From positions 1 to 52,563 of the forward strand of contig AUXH01000056.1 of assembly GCA_000482145.1 (NCBI GenBank): a DNA stretch of 52,563 nt, written 5' to 3'. Position 1 is the stretch's first letter; the number at the start of each line of letters is the position of its first letter. This document shows, piece by piece, positions 1-9,778 of the stretch. Source of the stretch: Strigomonas culicis. Taxonomy: Eukaryota > Euglenozoa > Kinetoplastea > Trypanosomatida > Trypanosomatidae. Position numbers and translations under genes: made by a program. Below the pieces are notes generated by a model. That model saw nothing but the letters and a program-made list of their open reading frames with translations. It was not told the origin of the DNA and searched no databases.

Positions 1-478
1 CCGGGGCCGCGCGCCGCGCCGCACAGCCGCGCTCGTGCAGTGCGCACGTCGCGCGAAAGGCGAAGCCGCGGCCGCAGTGGGCGCACGCCTCCGCGCGGCA
101 GGCCGGCAGCGCCAGCGGCGGCGGCGCGCCGGGGCCCGGGGCCAGACCGCTCTCGCTGGGCTCCGGCACCGGCCGCGGGCGGCGCGGCGGCGACGCCAGC
201 TGCGGGTGGCGCTGGCGCTGGTGGCGCCGCAGGTTGGTGCTCGTCGTGAAGCTCTCCGGGCAGTAGGCGCAGCGGTACGGGCGCTGGCCCGTGTGTGTGC
301 GCACGTGCCGCGCGTAGTTGCTGCGGACGCCGCTAAAGCTGCTGTCGCCCTCGAAGGTCTTGCCGCACTCGGGGCACACGAGCTGAACGTAGGAGGCGCG
401 CAGCCGCTTCAGCACCGGCCCCGGCGGGGGGCCCGGCGGCTCCGCAGCGGTGGGGGCGCGCGCCTTCTTTGGCGGCAT
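1..478 (-). CDS. C2H2 zinc-finger protein, C-terminally truncated by window edge
   Basis: The frame opens at ATG 478 (MPPKKARAP...) and is still open at base 1, so 159 N-terminal residues are visible. After a basic, Pro-rich leader there are three Cys/His fingers. Finger 1 starts at C35-x2-C38 and closes with H58-x3-H62, with a loop about 7 residues longer than the classical 12. A TGQRPY linker joins it to finger 2, C70-x2-C73-x12-H-x4-H91. A Pro-rich spacer follows, then finger 3, C132-x2-C135-x12-H148-x3-C152, of CCHC type. The Krueppel-like linker suggests nucleic-acid binding, probably nuclear given the leading PPKKAR. The target is unknown. The gene is the most downstream of the unit in this window. 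Seen: fingers and linker. Inferred: DNA or RNA binding. Confidence 0.8.
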   Translation of the reverse strand, partial: MPPKKARAPTAAEPPGPPPGPVLKRLRASYVQLVCPECGKTFEGDSSFSGVRSNYARHVRTHTGQRPYRCAYCPESFTTSTNLRRHQRQRHPQLASPPRRPRPVPEPSESGLAPGPGAPPPLALPACRAEACAHCGRGFAFRATCALHERGCAARRAAP

Positions 479-1040
479 GGTACTAGGAAAGGGGGAAAGG
501 AAAGTAGAATCGACGCCGGATCCGTGTGTTTGCGTGTGTGGCGCAGACGCTTTATGTCCGCATGTACACACGTACCTCCACCTGTTGGTGTACTTTGTTT
601 TCTTTTGTGTGCTTATGGGGAAGGGGAAGGAGAGAGTATTGGGATGAGAAAAGAAACAATAACATTATTGCACATATGAGTCTGTGGGGTGCGCCTACGC
701 CAGTCGATGGATATAGCCAACGGTCGCCATCCATTATTCGCTTGTCCGTGCATTTAACAGTGATAGGGAATGAAAACGAGAGAGAGAAAGAAGAAACAGT
801 GTTCAGGAACACGTTTGTCTCTCTCTCTCTCTCCTATTTTGCACTCACCATAGTTTTATTACCAAACTCACTGATAGACAAAAAAGAAAAAAAAAGAGAG
901 AGAATGAAAAAAACTCTTCGAGTAGGAAAAACGGAATCTATAGGCAAACGCAACAAGAAGGCAATTGAAAAGAAGAAAAAATATGTTTTGCTCTTTTTTT
1001 TTTGGCGGCAGTTCATCATACCCTGTGCGCGACCATGCGG
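479..1040. other. intergenic spacer, no gene seen
   Basis: AT-rich spacer between the alkyltransferase stop and the zinc-finger start. On the minus strand it is rich in pyrimidine tracts, for example around 780-835 and 875-1010. These fit the 3'UTR of the upstream gene and the splice-acceptor region of the zinc-finger gene. Short open frames here are translations of pyrimidine tracts and are not called. Confidence 0.7.
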
Positions 1041-1847
1041 TTAGCGGTACGAAATGTGAGTGTGCACCTCCGTGGCGTTCTCCACCGCCTGCAACTTCAC
1101 CTCCGACACGGGCGCCTGTTCGTGTCGCAGCAGCCACACCTTGCGGTAGAGCCCGGAGCCGTAGCCGCGCGTGCCGCCGGTGGAGCCCAGCACGCGGTGG
1201 CAGGGCATGAGCACACAGATGGGGTTCGTCGCCATCGCGCGCCCCACCGCCCGCGGCGCCGGCGCGGCCGCGTTCACGAGGCCGGCGAGCTCGCCGTAGG
1301 TCGTCGCGCGGCCGGCCGGCACCTCGTGCATCAGCGTCTCCCACACGCGCTGCGTGTAGGGCGCCGTCTGCGGCGGGAAGCACACAGGGACGGCGGCCAG
1401 TTCGCGCTGCAGCGCCGCCGGCGGGACCGCCGCGCGGTCCGCCGCGAAGAAGCGGCGGAGGCCCTCCGCCGCGGCGGTGCAGCGCCGCAGCACGTCCTCC
1501 TCCGCGGCACTCACTGGCCCGGTGTGCGGGTCGACGAGGCGCAGCGACGTGTGGGGGTACCAGCGCGTCCGCAGCGCCTCCCACCCCTCCGCCTCCCCTT
1601 CCACCCAGTTGCATGCCCGCACCGCGCCGCTCGCGTCGCTGTACACGTAGAAGTCGCCCAAGGGGGTCGGCAGGTCCGTGCGGTACAGTGTCAGCGCGTC
1701 AGTGGGGGCGGCCGCCACCAGCCGCGGGGCAGCGTTGGTCGCGGCGGGTTCCTTGAGGGCCGCCTTTCGGCGCGCCTGGCGGGCCGCGCCCTTCGCACCT
1801 GTGGGGGCGAGGAGAGACCGCGTGTTGAGGACGAGTGCCTTGGTCAT
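1041..1847 (-). CDS. methylated-DNA--protein-cysteine methyltransferase (O6-alkylguanine-DNA alkyltransferase)
   Basis: 268 residues from ATG 1847. The family transfers the alkyl group from O6-alkylguanine in DNA to its own active-site cysteine, a suicidal single-step repair in the nucleus or mitochondrion. The hallmark PCHR motif is at 215-218, giving acceptor Cys216, inside ICVLMPCHRVLGSTGG. The catalytic domain starts near residue 160 (PYTQRVWETL), followed by the helix-turn-helix with TTYGELA and the arginine finger in VGRAMATNP, then GYGSGLYRKVWLL. Residues 1-50 are a basic, Ala-rich extension, and residues 53-150 match the variable N-terminal domain. The length is larger than bacterial Ogt (about 170-180), mainly through the N-terminal extension and a C-terminal tail. 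All key residues are present, so it should be active. Confidence 0.93.
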   Translation of the reverse strand: MTKALVLNTRSLLAPTGAKGAARQARRKAALKEPAATNAAPRLVAAAPTDALTLYRTDLPTPLGDFYVYSDASGAVRACNWVEGEAEGWEALRTRWYPHTSLRLVDPHTGPVSAAEEDVLRRCTAAAEGLRRFFAADRAAVPPAALQRELAAVPVCFPPQTAPYTQRVWETLMHEVPAGRATTYGELAGLVNAAAPAPRAVGRAMATNPICVLMPCHRVLGSTGGTRGYGSGLYRKVWLLRHEQAPVSEVKLQAVENATEVHTHISYR

Positions 1848-2254
1848 AGGAGCGCGAGAGAGAGAGTCGTGTATGTCTGTATGTTGTGGTGTTTAGGTGT
1901 ATGTAGCTGCAGCATCGGGAGAAGAAAGGAGAGGGGGAAGGAAGAGAAACTGTGTTGGTGGGGGGGGGGGGGATGGTGTGCGTAACACACAAGAATGGAA
2001 GATGGCAGTGTTTCCACTCCATCGCGCAGCATGTAAGAGATTTTGCTCTCTGTTCATTTCTTTATGTGTTCATTGAGTTTAAGAATTGACAATTAATTAT
2101 ACGACGTTAGTTTATTATGAAGAATTAAAAGGGATGAAAAAAAAAGAAAAAAAAAGAAGATTCGTACCTTTATACCATTTTGTTGTAACCCCAACAGTGC
2201 AAAAAAGAAAAAAAACAGAGTTTCCTCGGCAGCTGCTGCCGCCACCCTCTCCAG
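1848..2254. other. intergenic spacer with trans-splicing signals
   Basis: Contains the presumed 3'UTR of UTP10 and the splice-acceptor region of the alkyltransferase gene, including a 13-base C run on the minus strand (1960-1972). The segment 2120-2220 is A-rich on the plus strand (T-rich on the minus strand). No gene is seen. Confidence 0.7.
1907..1958 (-). promoter_or_regulatory. predicted spliced-leader acceptor for the alkyltransferase gene
   Basis: Read on the minus strand, a TTTCTCTTCC-type pyrimidine tract (about 1918-1950) is followed by GATGCTGCAG. The AG (plus bases 1907-1908) lies about 60 bases upstream of ATG 1847, with no ATG between them. This fits kinetoplastid trans-splicing. 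The exact site is inferred. Confidence 0.55.
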
Positions 2255-5200
2255 CTAAGAAGCCATCGCATACAGCACGTCCTGCCCGGTCATGTGCGAC
2301 AGGTTTGTGCAGAAATCGCGCGCCGCCTCCACCACGGCCTCGTCGCGGTCCTCCGTGAGCTCCACGACGGACGGCAGCATCTCCGCCATCAGCCGCGCCG
2401 CGAGCTCCTCGCCGCCGTCGGCGTAGAAGCCGTCGAGGCACAGCACGGTCATGCGCCGCACCTCGCTCTGGGGGTGGCGCAGGTCGCGGATGAGCTCTGC
2501 CTGCGTCTTGCTCTGCAGCTTGTTCGCGTTCAGGCAGGCGAAGAAGGCGCGCAGCGTGGGCAGCACCGCCTGGCGCGCGCGGAAGCTGTAGTCGTGCACC
2601 TCGTCCGTGAGGTAGCTCGTGTTGTGCACCTGGTGCACGAGGGCGGGCATCAGGCTGTTGAACACCTCCGGCACTGCGAGGTACACGTCGACCGGGAGGC
2701 TGGGGTCCGCGTCGGGGCCCGGGGTGTGGGCCAGAGCCATGCGGCGCACGCTGTCGAGCGCGCCCTCCAGCGCCAGCGCCAGCAGCGACCCGAGCGGCTT
2801 CGAGCCGCCGGTGGAAGAGCAGTGGTTCGCGAGCACCGGCACAATGTACGGCGTCACCACCGCAAAGGCGAACTCGAGGATGGCCTCCAGCTTGGCGAGG
2901 AGGTGGTTGTATAGCGCGAAGAAGATGATCCAGCGGTGCACCACCGCGCGGCCGCCGGCGCCCGCCGCGCGGCCGCGCGGACCCGCCTCGTCGTCGCTGC
3001 TGCCGCCGTCCCCGCCGGCCACCTGCCGGCTGAACGTGTCGGAGTCGCCGCCAAAGGCCCACTCCGCCACGACGCGCAGCAGCTTGACGCAGTGCTTGGG
3101 CTTGAACTTGAGGAAGAAGATGGTGTAGGCCTCCATCACGGGCGTTACCACCTCGCTTGGCGGGATCCCCGGCGCGGCCGCGAGCGTCTGCAGCGCCGCG
3201 AGCCAGAAGTTCTGCTGCGGCGTCGTGCCCTCCGCCAGCACACTCATGTGGAGCAGCTCCTCCTTCTTGAGGTTCTGCACCCGCCGGCCGACGCAGCCGA
3301 AGAAGACGTCGAAGGAATGCGTCTGCACCTGCAGCCGCACGGTCTGGCCCTTGCCGCCCGCCGCCGCGTGCGAGGGCACGTAGCGGGTGCCACGCAGGCA
3401 CTCTGCGCACGCGTCCACGAAGATCTGCGGCTCGAGCAGCGCCTCCAGCACGGTCAGCACCTCCGCCGAGAGGTAGTGCGTCTCGGCGTCGTTCACGTTC
3501 GTCAGGTGCGTCGCGGCGAAGATGATGCGCGAGAGGTACGGCTGCGACATGTGCCAGCAGGAGGGGAAGCAGCGGACGAACGTGGAGAGCGTCGCGTGGC
3601 GCAGCAGCGACCCGCCCTCGCTCTGCGTCACCAGCGGCAGCAGCTCGACCACCTCGTACACCGCCGCGCGCACGACCGCCTCGAGCAGGGCGGTGCAGTG
3701 CTCTGAGGCGAAGGCGCCGCCCATCACCTGCGTGATGGTGCCCAGCGACGTCAGCAGGGTCGTCTGCGTCGCCAGCAGGCTCTCCTCCAGCCGCAGCCGG
3801 CTGTCACCGTCCTGGATGCCGTCGCCGTCGCCGCCGCCCACCTGCACGACGCACTGCAGCGTGTGCATGATCGCGAAGAGTTTCTTCTGGCACACGTCGT
3901 CGAGCGTATCGTGGATCTCCTGCAGCCGGCTCTTGTTGCCAAACAGCTTCGCGAGCGTGGACTCCGTGACGCGCTTGCTGCGGTTCACGTTCAGCAGCGT
4001 CCGCTCCGCCTGCATGCTGCCGCCGCTGCCGACAATGCGCACAAGCTCCTCCATCGCCACCGCGCAGAGCTGCGTCATGTACAGCAGCTGCTGCAGCATG
4101 GGCAGTGGCAGCCCCGCCGTCGCGGCGCCGAGGCCCTTCTGGATGGCTGCCAGGGCGGACTGCAGCGAGAGCGTCGAGAGGCGGGCGAGGGCGGTGTACA
4201 GCGCGAAGGTGCGCTTCGTCGTCAGCGGGCGCGCCTTCACGCGCACGAGGTCCATGAGCGTCAGCTTCTTCTTGGGGTCGCGCAGGTCGCGGCGGTGCTG
4301 CTCCAGCTCCGCGTCGCTCATCGTGTTCTCGACCGTCGGCAGCGAGTGGTGCAGGCGGTCGACCAGCACCTCGAGGCCCTTCAGCTGCACCCCCGCGCGT
4401 GGGTTCGCCAGCAGCTGCAGCTGGCACGAGACGAAGGTGGGCTCGTTGATGCCGGCCAGCACGCAGGCGAGCGCGTTGCCGGCCAGCAGCTCCAGCAGCA
4501 TCGCGTACGACTTGTGCTCGCCGAACTGCTCCGCGGGGGTCGTCGCGTCGTTCGCCGTCTGCTCGTTGAGGGCGCTGAAGTGGGAGAAGAAGCTCAGCGC
4601 GCTCACGATGAGGCCCATGCACACGCTGTCGGTCTGGCTGCCGTCTGCGGCGATGGCCGCCAGCGTCTGCTCGTTCTCCTCCTCGGCCTCCTGGGGCAGC
4701 GCGCCGCCGCCGGGCTTCCGGCGGTCGCCGCCGCCGCGGCTGCCCTTGTGCTGCAGCTCGATGAAGGGGCCGAGGAAGGCCTCTGACTTGACGGTCGTGT
4801 TGATGAGGTTCAGGATCTCCTCCTGGCGGTTCAGCACGTGGTTGGTCTTCACCAGGCGGCGGAACAGAAAGACCATGCCCTTGTTCGCGTCGTCCATTGT
4901 GGCCGTCTCGCCCTCCGTGTAGGCCAGCTGCGCCGCCGGGTCGCACACGAGCTGCATCAGCTGCGACACGCACTGGATCTGCGTGTGGATGTCGAAGCTT
5001 GTGAGGATCTCCTGACTCACCTCCGCAGCGGTCTTGTAGCGCAGCGTCGCGGTGTGCGAGTAGGGCTCCAGGCGGACGAGCAGCGCGACGAGTGGGATGT
5101 GCAAGTAAAAATCTTTCCGCTGCAAGTTGTCGTCCGTCGCCGGCGCCTCGTGGTGCAGCGTGTTGCCGTGCGCGCTGGCGAGCAGCGGCGCGAGCACCCG

Positions 5201-8200
5201 CAGCAGCTCCGCGATGGTGTCGATCTTTTCCTTGAGGTGGGCCCGCTCCTCGCTGCTGAGCGCGCCAGCGTCGGCCTCCTCCTCCTCGTTGCCATGCGGC
5301 GGCTGCGCGTCGCCCTGCTGGAGCAGCAGCGAGGCCATCAGCACCAGCCCCTGCTTGAGGATGAGCCCGCGGATGGCCAGCGCGCCGCCGCCCACCTTCT
5401 CCGAGAGCGCCTGCGTCTGGTGCACGCACACGTCGACCAGGCTGCGCACGAGGCCGAGCACGAGGCGGGGAAACACACCGAGGAGGCGCTGGCCGCCGCC
5501 GTCCACCAGCGCGAGCGCGGCGCCACCGGCGCTGGAAACGGCATCCGCCGCCGCCTCCCCCTCCGCCTCGCTACGGCTGAGCAGCGCTAGGGTGCCCTCC
5601 AGCGGGTACCACTGCAGCAGCTGCTGCACCAGGTGGTACAGCGACTGCTCCTCCTCCTCGTCATCGCAGTGCAGGGCGCCGGCGGCGCGCAGCAGCGCGG
5701 CCAGCAGCTGGAGGCGCTGCACACTCGCGGCCGTCGCCGTCCACTGGTGCGGCGCGCCGCCGTCCGGGAGGCCGAGGCGGAGCAGCTGCGCCGCGTCCTC
5801 GTACGCCAAGGGGTGCGCCAGCGCGCAGGCGGCCGGCGCCTGCCAGCTCGCGCGCGGCGCGGCGGCGCCGCCCGCCGCCTCGTCCGCCGCGCGCGGCGCC
5901 ATCTCCAGCAGCAGCTCCGTCAGCACGTCCATGTGCGCCGCCGCGGCCTCGCTGTGGAGAAGGTAGGGGCGCACGATGCGGTGGTAGCCGCCGAGCGTGC
6001 CGACGCAGAACTGCGCAACGTCGGGGCCGATGCGGCGCACCGCCTCGACGATGGCGGGCGCCACGTACGCCGCGATGGCCGCCACGTAGGGCTCCGCGAG
6101 CTCGCCCGCCTTCGCCTTGGCGGCAGCCGGCTTGCGGGCGGAGAAGATGAGGGTGGAGGCGCTGCGGATCCCCTCGATGCTGGTGCCCTGCTGCAGCGTG
6201 TGTGCGAGCAGTGTCAGCGCGTGGCGGTACACCGGCCGCGACGCCGACGCGCCCGCCACCTGCAGGTGCGAGTGCTTCAGCAGCAGCAGGCACAGCTCCA
6301 GGGCGGCGTCCGCCCCCGGCGCGGCGGCGGGCTGCACGACGCTGCGGCGGCACACCGCCGCCACGAGGTCCGCCTGTGCGACGGAGGCCGACCCGCGCGT
6401 GACGATGTGGCGGACGCGCGGCAGCACGCAGCGCAGGTCCAGCTGCGCCCCGGACTTGGGCTTCGCCGCCGGCGTGCCGTCCAGCGACGGGGCAGCGAAG
6501 AACTCCTCTACAACACGCGCCGCGACCGCCGCGGGAAGCACATAGGCGTCGCTGCTGGCGGCGCCCACCTGCGCGCCGACCATCTGGCTCACGAGCTCGG
6601 CCGCCGCGGGGGTCAGCTGGAAGCGCGACTCCGCCCGCGCCATGGCCTCCACCACCGCGCTGAGCGTAGTAACAGAGAGGGGGTGCTGCTGGTCCGCCAG
6701 CGCGGCGGCCAGCAGCGTGCCGGCTGTGGTCGCGCCGCCCGCCTGCGGCCTGCCCTTGGCCGCCATGGCCTCCAGGATGAGGGACTGCACCGACCGCAGC
6801 AGCCGCTCGCGCCGGTCCTGTGCGGCGTAGAGCGGAAAGAAGAGGATGAGCGCGAGGGCGCCGAGGTCGCCGGCGGCCGCCGCCGGCTGTGCCCCGCGGG
6901 CCTCGCCGTACACCGCGGCCTGCAGCAGCTTGTGCCACGGCACGAGCGCGGCCGTGCCCTCCCCCGTCGCCCCGGCCGCGAGCAGCTGGAAGAAGGCCGG
7001 CGGCAGCAGCCGGGGCTCGACAAGTAGTGACGGCAGCGCGGTGCGCAGGTACGCCAGCAGCCGCAGGGCCGCGGGGAGCCACGCGAGCACCGCGGCGCTG
7101 CCCGACGGCGGCGCGGCGGCGAGCAGCTCCACCACGGCGGCGTGCACGACCTGGCCCAGGTGCTGCGTGAGCGCGTCTTGCGGCAGGAACAGCGAGGAGA
7201 GGCTGTCGTTGGTGGCGCCGCGGCCGACGAGCGACTGGCGCTCCTGCTGGTGCAGCTGCGCCTGTAGCGCACCGCGCTGCTTGTGTAGGAGGACGGACAG
7301 GTACCCCTTCTTCGCGGCCGCCGCCGCGCTGGCGCCGCCCTCCTCCGCCGATAGCACCTCCAGTTCGCCCGACTCGCCCAGCAGGAAGCGGTGCAGCAGG
7401 CGCACCGTCTCCGCCGTGCTCGCGCGCAGCGTCGCGGCGGTGGCGAGCAGGCACTCGTGCGACGCGCGCTGGTACTGCTCCGGCGACGCCTTGCTGTCGG
7501 CCAGCACGGCGGTGAGCTCCGCCAGCGCCCCTGGCAGGCGGGCCGCGGCCTCCGCCCCCACGCGCGCCAGCAGCCGCGTGCTGTGAAGCACATCCACGTA
7601 CGGGGCCGCCGCCCCCTCCGCCGCCGCGGCGGAGGGCCCGGCGCCGCTCGCCGTGGCGGTGTCCGCATCGCTGTCGTCCGAGTGCACCACCTCCGCGCGC
7701 TTACCGGACTTCTTCTTCGTGCCCTTGGCAGCAGGGGGCGGCAGCAGCTGCGCCACGCGCGGCAGGCGCTCGAACTGCCGGCTCAGCGTCTGGTTCATCT
7801 GCTCCAGCGACGGCGGCGGCGCCGCCTCCGCGGAGGGCGTCTTGTCGGGAGCGGCCGCCACCGACGTGTACAGCAGCAGCGCGTAGTAGAGCAGGACAGC
7901 GTGCATGTCGTCGCGCCCCGCCTCGTCCTCCTCGTTCGCGCCGCGCGCCGCGTGCGACGCAGCGAGCAGCGGCTCCACGACCTCCCCCAGCACGCGCGCC
8001 GCAAAGGCGGGGCCGTGCAGCGCGGCGAGCTGCTGCAGCGAGCGCAGCAGCAGCCGCACCACCGCCGGCGCGCGGCCGGCCCCGAGCAGCCCGCGCAGGG
8101 CGTGCGCCGCGGCCGCGAGAAACGCTCTGGCGGTGGCCGGGTCGCCCTCGTAGGCGAGCACGTGCGCGAGGAGGTCGGCCAGCGAGCCCTGGCCGCTGCC

Positions 8201-9778
8201 GCCGGCGTGCAGCAGCTGCTCGACCGTCATGTCGCGCAGCGTGCCGGCGCCGAGCTGGCGCACCTCCGGCGTGGGGTGGAGCAGGCAGGCGAAGAGCGGC
8301 AGGTGCTCCCCGGACGCCTGCTGCACCACCACCATCTGGTAGCGCGTGCCGCTGAGGTGGCGCGACAGGAAGGCGGTGACGCGGCCGCGCCCGGCCGGCG
8401 CGCTCAGCAGCGCGGACAGGGTCCGGTCGAAGACCGTCTGGTAGCGGCGCTCCAGCGCGGCCACCGCCGACTCGAAGAAGGGCATCGCGCTCTCCGCCTC
8501 CGGCTCGCGCTCGCCCCCGGTGAAGATGGCCTCGCACGTCATGAGCGTCTCGAGGTAGCGACCCACCACGCGCGGCGACAGCGGCAGCGCCGTCGCGGCG
8601 CACTCCAGGAAGGTGAGCACCTCCGCGGGCACGCTCGCGATGCTGTGCGCCACCTGCACGCGACCGAGGCAGAACTCCACGAGCGTGCTCAGCAGCGCCT
8701 CGTACGGCACGACGCCCTTCGCGAGCATCGCCTCCGTCGTGCCGCGCAGCAGCGGCGTCCAGTGCGACCACGGCAGCGAGACGAGCGTGCTGAGGTGCGC
8801 CGCGAACTGCACCTGCTCCACGACCGCGCGCTGGGTGCGGAAGAGCACCTCCAGCACGGCGAGGAGGTCGGCCAGCGGCGCCACCGCCGCCGCGGTCGAC
8901 AGCGCCTGCTCCAGGAAGCTGAGGAGGGGCCGGATGACCGTGGCGACCGTCTGCAGCGAGAACTGCACCTCCGTGCACCACGCCGCCAGCACGACGAGCG
9001 CCGTGCACGCCGCCTCCTTGCGCGTCGCGCTCACGCCCTGCGGCGACGCGACCTCCGCGCGGCCGCTGCCGGTCATGAAATCCACCAGCACCGGCAGCAG
9101 CGCGCGCCACTTGGCGTCCGCCTCCACGTGCGTCGCGAGGCGCGTCGCCACGGCGGCGAAAAGGGCGTTCGCGGCGTGGTGGGTGACGCCGAGCTGGAAG
9201 GGCATGGTGGCCGTCGCACAGACGAGGCGCAGCACCTCGCGGCTCTCCCCGCAGGCGAGTACAAGGTGGTCGCGCAGGAGCGGGGCGCCGCGCTCCTGGT
9301 TCTTGGAGAGGAAGTCCAACCCCGTGTCGCGCAGGTCCAGCAGCAGCAGCGCCCGCGCAAAGAGGTTGTGCTCGTGGTACGGCAGGAAGGCGCGCAGGAC
9401 GGCGGTCACGTTGTACACGTGCACCTCGTACACGCGCACCAGGTACTCGAACACCTGCTGCGCCGCGGTGAGGAACAGGTGCGGGCTCAGCAGCGTCAAA
9501 AAGTGGTCGAGGTGCGCGTCGAATACGCGCATCTCGTCCGCCATCATCATCTTGCGCTCCTTCTTGGACGTCTCAATGTCAAACAGCACCGCGATGAAGG
9601 GATGGAAGCGGTTGTCCATGCTCACGAGCGTCTGCAGGCCGTCCGTGGCGAGCTGCCAGATCTGCTGCCGCGAGAAGCTGCGCGCATCGGACTTGCTAAA
9701 CAGGAAAGACTCCGCGAGCCGCTTGGTATCGGTCGGGCGCGTCTGCAGCTTCTGCAGCTGGGTGGAGAGAGAAGTCAT
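2255..9778 (-). CDS. UTP10: U3 snoRNP protein UTP10/HEATR1, giant HEAT-repeat protein
   Basis: 2507 residues in one uninterrupted frame from ATG 9778. The N-terminus (MTSLSTQLQKLQ, then a SFLFSK...DARSF stretch) matches the UTP10/HEATR1 opening. A superhelix of HEAT-like helical pairs follows along the whole length. In the family, UTP10 is a t-UTP/UtpA subunit of the SSU processome that links pre-18S rRNA transcription and early processing in the nucleolus. An acidic/basic low-complexity stretch (KGTKKKSGKR...DDSDAD) lies near residue 680. The C-terminal third carries a conserved-looking helical region (IIFFALYNHLLAKLEAI) typical of the BP28CT/UTP10 C-terminus. The protein is longer than yeast Utp10 (about 1770) or human HEATR1 (about 2140). 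Much of the excess looks like Ala-rich insertions. The family call rests on N- and C-terminal patterns seen by eye. Confidence 0.85.
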   Translation of the reverse strand: MTSLSTQLQKLQTRPTDTKRLAESFLFSKSDARSFSRQQIWQLATDGLQTLVSMDNRFHPFIAVLFDIETSKKERKMMMADEMRVFDAHLDHFLTLLSPHLFLTAAQQVFEYLVRVYEVHVYNVTAVLRAFLPYHEHNLFARALLLLDLRDTGLDFLSKNQERGAPLLRDHLVLACGESREVLRLVCATATMPFQLGVTHHAANALFAAVATRLATHVEADAKWRALLPVLVDFMTGSGRAEVASPQGVSATRKEAACTALVVLAAWCTEVQFSLQTVATVIRPLLSFLEQALSTAAAVAPLADLLAVLEVLFRTQRAVVEQVQFAAHLSTLVSLPWSHWTPLLRGTTEAMLAKGVVPYEALLSTLVEFCLGRVQVAHSIASVPAEVLTFLECAATALPLSPRVVGRYLETLMTCEAIFTGGEREPEAESAMPFFESAVAALERRYQTVFDRTLSALLSAPAGRGRVTAFLSRHLSGTRYQMVVVQQASGEHLPLFACLLHPTPEVRQLGAGTLRDMTVEQLLHAGGSGQGSLADLLAHVLAYEGDPATARAFLAAAAHALRGLLGAGRAPAVVRLLLRSLQQLAALHGPAFAARVLGEVVEPLLAASHAARGANEEDEAGRDDMHAVLLYYALLLYTSVAAAPDKTPSAEAAPPPSLEQMNQTLSRQFERLPRVAQLLPPPAAKGTKKKSGKRAEVVHSDDSDADTATASGAGPSAAAAEGAAAPYVDVLHSTRLLARVGAEAAARLPGALAELTAVLADSKASPEQYQRASHECLLATAATLRASTAETVRLLHRFLLGESGELEVLSAEEGGASAAAAAKKGYLSVLLHKQRGALQAQLHQQERQSLVGRGATNDSLSSLFLPQDALTQHLGQVVHAAVVELLAAAPPSGSAAVLAWLPAALRLLAYLRTALPSLLVEPRLLPPAFFQLLAAGATGEGTAALVPWHKLLQAAVYGEARGAQPAAAAGDLGALALILFFPLYAAQDRRERLLRSVQSLILEAMAAKGRPQAGGATTAGTLLAAALADQQHPLSVTTLSAVVEAMARAESRFQLTPAAAELVSQMVGAQVGAASSDAYVLPAAVAARVVEEFFAAPSLDGTPAAKPKSGAQLDLRCVLPRVRHIVTRGSASVAQADLVAAVCRRSVVQPAAAPGADAALELCLLLLKHSHLQVAGASASRPVYRHALTLLAHTLQQGTSIEGIRSASTLIFSARKPAAAKAKAGELAEPYVAAIAAYVAPAIVEAVRRIGPDVAQFCVGTLGGYHRIVRPYLLHSEAAAAHMDVLTELLLEMAPRAADEAAGGAAAPRASWQAPAACALAHPLAYEDAAQLLRLGLPDGGAPHQWTATAASVQRLQLLAALLRAAGALHCDDEEEEQSLYHLVQQLLQWYPLEGTLALLSRSEAEGEAAADAVSSAGGAALALVDGGGQRLLGVFPRLVLGLVRSLVDVCVHQTQALSEKVGGGALAIRGLILKQGLVLMASLLLQQGDAQPPHGNEEEEADAGALSSEERAHLKEKIDTIAELLRVLAPLLASAHGNTLHHEAPATDDNLQRKDFYLHIPLVALLVRLEPYSHTATLRYKTAAEVSQEILTSFDIHTQIQCVSQLMQLVCDPAAQLAYTEGETATMDDANKGMVFLFRRLVKTNHVLNRQEEILNLINTTVKSEAFLGPFIELQHKGSRGGGDRRKPGGGALPQEAEEENEQTLAAIAADGSQTDSVCMGLIVSALSFFSHFSALNEQTANDATTPAEQFGEHKSYAMLLELLAGNALACVLAGINEPTFVSCQLQLLANPRAGVQLKGLEVLVDRLHHSLPTVENTMSDAELEQHRRDLRDPKKKLTLMDLVRVKARPLTTKRTFALYTALARLSTLSLQSALAAIQKGLGAATAGLPLPMLQQLLYMTQLCAVAMEELVRIVGSGGSMQAERTLLNVNRSKRVTESTLAKLFGNKSRLQEIHDTLDDVCQKKLFAIMHTLQCVVQVGGGDGDGIQDGDSRLRLEESLLATQTTLLTSLGTITQVMGGAFASEHCTALLEAVVRAAVYEVVELLPLVTQSEGGSLLRHATLSTFVRCFPSCWHMSQPYLSRIIFAATHLTNVNDAETHYLSAEVLTVLEALLEPQIFVDACAECLRGTRYVPSHAAAGGKGQTVRLQVQTHSFDVFFGCVGRRVQNLKKEELLHMSVLAEGTTPQQNFWLAALQTLAAAPGIPPSEVVTPVMEAYTIFFLKFKPKHCVKLLRVVAEWAFGGDSDTFSRQVAGGDGGSSDDEAGPRGRAAGAGGRAVVHRWIIFFALYNHLLAKLEAILEFAFAVVTPYIVPVLANHCSSTGGSKPLGSLLALALEGALDSVRRMALAHTPGPDADPSLPVDVYLAVPEVFNSLMPALVHQVHNTSYLTDEVHDYSFRARQAVLPTLRAFFACLNANKLQSKTQAELIRDLRHPQSEVRRMTVLCLDGFYADGGEELAARLMAEMLPSVVELTEDRDEAVVEAARDFCTNLSHMTGQDVLYAMAS

